A stretch of 64,000 nt of DNA from Euglena gracilis (lineage: Eukaryota; Euglenida; Euglenophyceae; Euglenales). The number at the start of each line of letters is the position of its first letter. The first letter of the stretch is position 1. Location: contig CP154956.1 in NCBI GenBank assembly GCA_039621445.1, forward strand, positions 93,686,406 through 93,750,405. The letters run 5' to 3'. Shown one piece after another: positions 61,219 through 64,000 of this stretch. The translations under genes were made by a program, and so were the position numbers. The notes beneath the pieces were generated by a model. The model did not search any database and was not told the origin of the DNA. It saw only the letters and a program-made list of their open reading frames with translations.

Positions 61219-63411
61219 TGTGCACACACAGCACAGCACAATGCAAAACAACACTGTGTATAATGGTTTCCTCACCCAATTGAATGGTCTAAGTAAGTCA
61301 TCATCGTCAAATTGATTTTGTATTTATGGCAAAGAATGTGCTGTGCATTGCAAGGCATGCCCATACTATCCGTACTATTATTGAAGTGGCGGCAAATCGC
61401 TCCTTCATCCTTAGTCTTTGTACATTATGTACGCTGTCTGAAGGGTGCATGACAGACAGCGGAGAGCCTGACTTACTGAAAAAGTTGTGAACAGTACTAC
61501 CTGCAAATGCCGAGAACAGTTTGGGCAGCACAAGTGGGGGGCATGGCTGAGGATTGCAAGTCAAAAGAGGACGTAAAGTTTTTGGCATATTTTCTCGGAC
61601 GTTGTGTGTGTGTTTTTTTCCCCTCTGCTGTTCTGTTGTTCGGTGTGTTGACAGCCTGGTAGGGTCCAAACAACCGGAACCATCTTTTTCCCCTTCCCTC
61701 CTGCCAGGTTTTCTTGGGCCTTACTTCAAGTGTCGTGAAGGACTTTTGCCGTAAAAGAAAGGGGGTGCCAGGTTACTGGAACCATCTTTTTTGGCTTTCC
61801 CCGCCAAGTTTTTCAAGCACTGCAAAGGCCTCGCCAGGTTACTTTGGGGGGGGGTTAATCATGATGGGACCTCCCCACAACGGGCCTGGTCTATTCAGCT
61901 ACTCCGCAGGTCACTGGCTGTGGGTTGAACCAGGGGTACAACTTATAGAGCACAGGGGAGGGGGTCGACAAATGCTCAGGGGAACACCATTTTGATAAAT
62001 CCGACGGTCATGACCCCCCCCTTTGTGGCACCGGGACCTCCGCTGCCCTACCCGGAATCGCCCCGTTTCTATATCGAGTGCGTCGCAACTGCGCGACGGC
62101 CATTGCCCCTCTCTGCCGTGTCTCTTCATTGCAGTGAGAAGGGAGGTACCCCAGAGGTGCGGGGTCGGGCACCATTGTGGATGTCTCCGTGCCACACGTA
62201 TTTTTCAAACAAGTTTTCGCCATTTTTTCTCTGACTGCAGGAAAGAGTCAAAAAAACCCAGGGGGTCCCCTGGGTTTTGGTCTGGGCCCAACTTTTTTTT
62301 GCAGAAAGTTGTTAAAATAGCGAAAAATCGACTTTTCTTGTTCCTTGCAAACAAACCTGAAAAACTCGTACCCAGAAGTGCAACCCACCCGAGAAAGGAC
62401 AAATACCTGATTGGAAAATGAGTGTCGATTTCCATCAGGCCATTTTCCTAATTCAGTCAAGAGTTGCCACCTCCCCAAAGAAAGTGCCCTCTCACCCTGG
62501 GAAACTCTCCTCTGCACTCTTTTTTCTTTCACTGTTTCCCATGTCTGTTCCCCCTGACCTGTCTCCTAACAAAATTTTTTCGCCAAAAATGTTTTTTCCT
62601 TCCAAGATGAAAGAACCATGGGCGCCATTTTCTGACAGTTTAGGCATGCACTCACCGATTGCCAGGGAATGAGTTTTGGGTGCCCCGCTCCTCCACTCAA
62701 AAGTGGTGCTCGCCCTCTTTAGGGGGAAGGTCAACACAAGGGGCAGGGCCTCGGTTGGTTTGCAAAAAAATTGGTCTTTTTTAAGTGATGGGATGACCTC
62801 AGCGTGGGAGAGATCCACCTGGTCTCTTTGCGTGTGTTTTTTTTTGCTTTTCCGGTGTGTTTTTTCCGAACACATACCCACCTCCCCTGGAAACTCTCCG
62901 AGACCCTGTCAGGGTTCCGCCCGGGAAACTGTCAGGGTCCTTGGTATCGGCCAACCTGTCAGTTGAAAGTTTCCCGGGGCGGTACCGAGTTCTGCTGGCA
63001 AATGATTTCGACTCGGAAAAAACCCACATTTGGGACAGATTGTTCCTTGTGACCAGAGACTTTTTGTCACCTTTTAATCCCTTTTCATTTTTTTTTCTGG
63101 CGAACAAACTGCAGATTGCGTGCCTTTCTAATCAGCATGTTCCCAAAATTAAAAACGTCCTTTTCCCCCACTATTTTATTTGTGGAAACTGGACCACCCA
63201 CCCATACGAAACACAGATGCACGCGCACACACACCACCATATGTATGCACAGACAGGCGGACGGATGGACAAACGGACATTGACATGCAGACGCGCACCC
63301 CGCCACACCAACCAACACAACTGCGCGACCAACTGCATTATTCCAGTGCCACCCCCCCCCCCCCCCCCCCCACAGCCCTCCCCCCTCCCGCCACGCTGCC
63401 GCCCTGGCGTG
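61030..63411. other. Intergenic or upstream intron of the right-edge gene
   Basis: After the CA satellite, mostly unique sequence. A Pro-rich open stretch at 62020-62140 (PLPYPESPRFYIECVATA) could be an exon but has no confirmed splice partners. Confidence 0.4.
61070..61230. repeat. (CACACG)n then (CA)n, just after the Nudix stop
   Basis: Begins about 40 bp after the stop codon at 61029 and would lie in the 3' UTR or just downstream. Confidence 0.95.
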
Positions 63412-64000
63412 GCAGCCGATGGTCGCCGGGCGGCGGCCGAGCCTGACGGCGGTGCCCGACTCCCCGCAGGCGGAGCTGACCGCCTCCACCCACCGCCCAG
63501 GGCCGCCCGGGAACCCCCCAAAACCCCGTGGGTGGTGGGCTACCCCCCCCCCCATCACGCTTTCCTGCATTTCCGGGGTGCCAATGGTCAGAATTTCAGA
63601 ATGGTGCCGCTGGCCAGAACTTCCCCTCTTTGCGCGGGCGCTGTGGTGGGGGGGGGGTCGTCCCCTCCCCCCAGGCCCTCCCGTCCAGCCCTGCCGCCAG
63701 CTGGTGGAGGTCCGCACCTCCCGCCTTGCCTGGCGCGGCCTGCGCCTCCGGCCAGGCCCGGACCACAGACCCCGTGGCGCCTGTGCGACCCTCCCGGGGG
63801 GGGGGGTTCGTGAGCATGTGCCTGGCGGGCGCTTGGTGTCCGGTGTTGTAAACAAGGTAGTCCCGCCAGGCTCCGACCACCTCCGCGTACACAAACAAAA
63901 AGGGCCAGACGCGAAAAACAGCGCCTGGCAGAAACAGGGATGAAAGGCACCAAACAAACAGCCACAGTGCACACAGGGCGGGGTTTGGGAGTGGATGGGT
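63412..64000 (+). CDS. Unidentified gene, two exons at the right edge (partial)
   Basis: Two GC-rich exons join in frame by the CAG/CTG rule: about 63412-63494 and 63699 to about 63780. They read MVAGRRPSLTAVPDSPQAEL then TASTHQLVEVRTSRLAW then RGLRLRPGPD. The intron 63495-63698 has CAG at +4 and CTG at -8, and its ends pair over at least CAGGGC/GCCCTG. The exon start at 63412 is also placed 5 nt after a CTG, so its upstream intron may be of the same kind. Product unknown; the gene continues beyond the window and its upstream exons were not found. Confidence 0.42.
63495..63698 (+). other. Nonconventional intron in the right-edge gene
   Basis: Begins GCC-CAG and ends CTG-CCGCC with CAGGGC/GCCCTG pairing; frame is kept. 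Confidence 0.6.

Overview
The window is nuclear DNA of a protist, most likely a euglenid (Euglena-type). This rests on introns rather than base composition. Exons can be placed by homology for an adenylate kinase and a Nudix hydrolase. Several of the introns between them lack GT...AG. Instead they follow one rule: CAG at intron positions +4 to +6 is complementary to CTG at -8 to -6, often extending into a 9-13 nt stem, and the reading frame closes exactly. That is the signature described for the nonconventional introns of euglenids. Coding exons are short (40-210 nt), GC-rich and spread through long noncoding DNA made of G/C homopolymers, microsatellites and small inverted-repeat elements.

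Layout, all genes on the + strand. (1) About 4.5-27.2 kb: a coiled-coil protein with a Ser/Pro-rich basic tail, 12 exons, almost all with ordinary GT-AG introns; not recognised. Its introns hold a CCCH zinc-finger ORF (11.6-12.5 kb), a pentanucleotide satellite (13.3-13.9 kb), a 2.95 kb transposon with 34-bp perfect terminal repeats (17.15-20.10 kb) and an 18-bp minisatellite (21.5-23.0 kb). (2) 28.5-31.5 kb: a small unidentified gene, 4 exons. (3) 34.5-40.6 kb: exons of one or two unidentified proteins, beginning with a signal-peptide-like ATG exon. (4) 41.4-61.0 kb: adenylate kinase exons followed, in a compatible splice phase, by DUF4743 plus Nudix exons. The simplest reading is one fused adenylate kinase-Nudix gene of about 19.6 kb, most of whose introns are nonconventional. 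(5) From 63.4 kb to the window end: at least two exons of a further gene.

The window also carries at least eight MITE-like elements of 140-480 bp with CA(G)...(C)TG termini and 8-bp target-site duplications (hAT-like). The nonconventional introns consist of 3 nt + CAG...CTG + 5 nt, and 3 + 5 = 8. Removing such an intron therefore has the same geometry as restoring the site of an element that made an 8-bp duplication. This link between intron class and resident elements is the most interesting signal here.

Limits: first exons of most genes, a few junctions, and genes 2, 3 and 5 could not be resolved by reading alone. No rRNA, tRNA or CRISPR was recognised.
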